DNA of 29,134 nt from a virus. Below are positions 28,721 through 29,134 of this stretch, piece by piece. The first letter of the stretch is position 1. Every line of letters begins with the position of its first letter. The stretch lies in the IMG/VR virus record IMGVR_UViG_3300050821_024088, positions 1 to 29,134 of that record; one strand, given 5' to 3'. The position numbers were made by a program, and so were the translations under genes. The notes under the pieces were generated by a model. That model worked only from the letters and a program-made list of their open reading frames with translations, did not search any database and had not been told where the DNA came from.

Positions 28721-29134
28721 GTGCCTGATAGCAGCCTCACTGATCTTGATCCGGATTTCCTGCCCATAGCCGAGCTGATTATGAGCGAGGCCAATGCGAC
28801 AATCTCACCCTCGAAAACCCGGATCATTATCACTTGGCGCAGCCCTCAGGATCAGCAAGCCGCTAAGGCAAACGGGGCGTCAAAGGCTGGCCCCGGTCAG
28901 TCTCCACATAACAATTGTATGCCCGATGGCGCGCCGGCAGCACGCGCATTTGATTTCGCGGTGTTCGATGAGGACGGCGCCTATGTGCAGGATGGCCGCG
29001 ACTCCCGCTATGCTTCCATCGGCCTGATTGCCGTGAAGCATGGGCAGATTTGGGGTGGCAACTGGACGCCAGAGACCGACGGCTGCATGCCTGACTTCGA
29101 TCATATTGAGATGTACAATTGGCGTTTCGAATGA
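28721..29134 (+). CDS. M15-family endopeptidase endolysin
   Basis: This 137-residue protein begins with GTG at 28721 behind a GGGG stretch and ends at the last base of the window. It belongs to the peptidase M15 group of phage L-alanyl-D-glutamate endopeptidases that cut the peptide stems of the cell wall. The zinc ligands are predicted as H63 (GQSPHNN), D78 (ARAFDFAVFD) and H128 (DFDHIEMYNW), with D125 as catalytic acid three residues before the last histidine. IGLIAVKHGQIWGGNW is the family's typical central strand-turn. The H63-D78 gap is longer than in the T5 enzyme and, with C66 and C122, may indicate an inserted loop. There is no signal peptide, so holin-dependent release is expected. 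Confidence 0.85.
   Translation: MPDSSLTDLDPDFLPIAELIMSEANATISPSKTRIIITWRSPQDQQAAKANGASKAGPGQSPHNNCMPDGAPAARAFDFAVFDEDGAYVQDGRDSRYASIGLIAVKHGQIWGGNWTPETDGCMPDFDHIEMYNWRFE

Noticed and set aside
1-29134. Integrase, attachment sites, tRNA genes or CRISPR arrays
   Set aside because: None could be found: no tyrosine or serine recombinase frame, no direct repeats of spacer type, and no cloverleaf-like gene recognised by eye.

Overview
The window holds the late region of a tailed bacteriophage or prophage: packaging, head, contractile tail, fibre and lysis genes. Almost everything is on the + strand and tightly packed, often with 4-base ATGA-type overlaps. The likely host is an alphaproteobacterium, possibly a Hyphomicrobiales member. 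This rests on moderately high GC, a DUF6456-like regulator, a DUF5681 protein beside the terminase, and the style of the small lysis genes; it is an inference. No integrase, replication gene, attachment site, tRNA or CRISPR was seen, so prophage and free phage cannot be told apart. No gene-free stretch exceeds 300 bases. The longest is about 213 bases (2706-2918) and holds a hairpin terminator just downstream of a promoter candidate. The second, 226-382, separates the only minus-strand gene from the rest and shows no clear signal.

Region 1 (1-2705) is accessory and regulatory: a small winged-helix-like gene on the minus strand, a helix-turn-helix gene, two tandem paralogous PD-(D/E)XK nuclease-like genes with C-terminal zinc fingers, a DUF6456-like protein and a small unknown gene. 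Region 2 (2695-8158) opens with a promoter candidate and a nearby terminator hairpin. It then holds DUF5681 (small terminase candidate), TerL, a DUF4055 portal, a scaffold and a P22-type coat protein, and closes with a very strong intrinsic terminator. Region 3 (8177-13212) holds head-tail connection genes, tail sheath, tail tube and the tail assembly chaperone. The chaperone has an A AAA AAC slippery site followed by a stem, giving a predicted -1 frameshift product.

Region 4 (13209-21551) follows the phage P2 tail order almost gene for gene: tape measure, gpU-like, gpX-like LysM protein, gpD-like hub, gpV spike, gpW/gp25 wedge, gpJ wedge, gpI and a fibre. The virion is therefore predicted to be a myovirus with a P22-like capsid and a P2-like contractile tail. 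Region 5 (21567-26391) is a block of three proteins with N-terminal membrane or export signals. It includes a giant beta-helix fibre or depolymerase-like protein with a Sec-type signal peptide, and a small secreted protein whose reading frame appears broken.

Region 6 (26525-29134) is the lysis region: a membrane coiled-coil protein, a second promoter candidate sharing an 8-base palindrome with the first, a holin candidate, overlapping spanin-like genes (the second a lipoprotein), a small membrane protein, a HicA-like protein, an unknown protein and an M15-family endolysin whose stop codon is the last base of the window.
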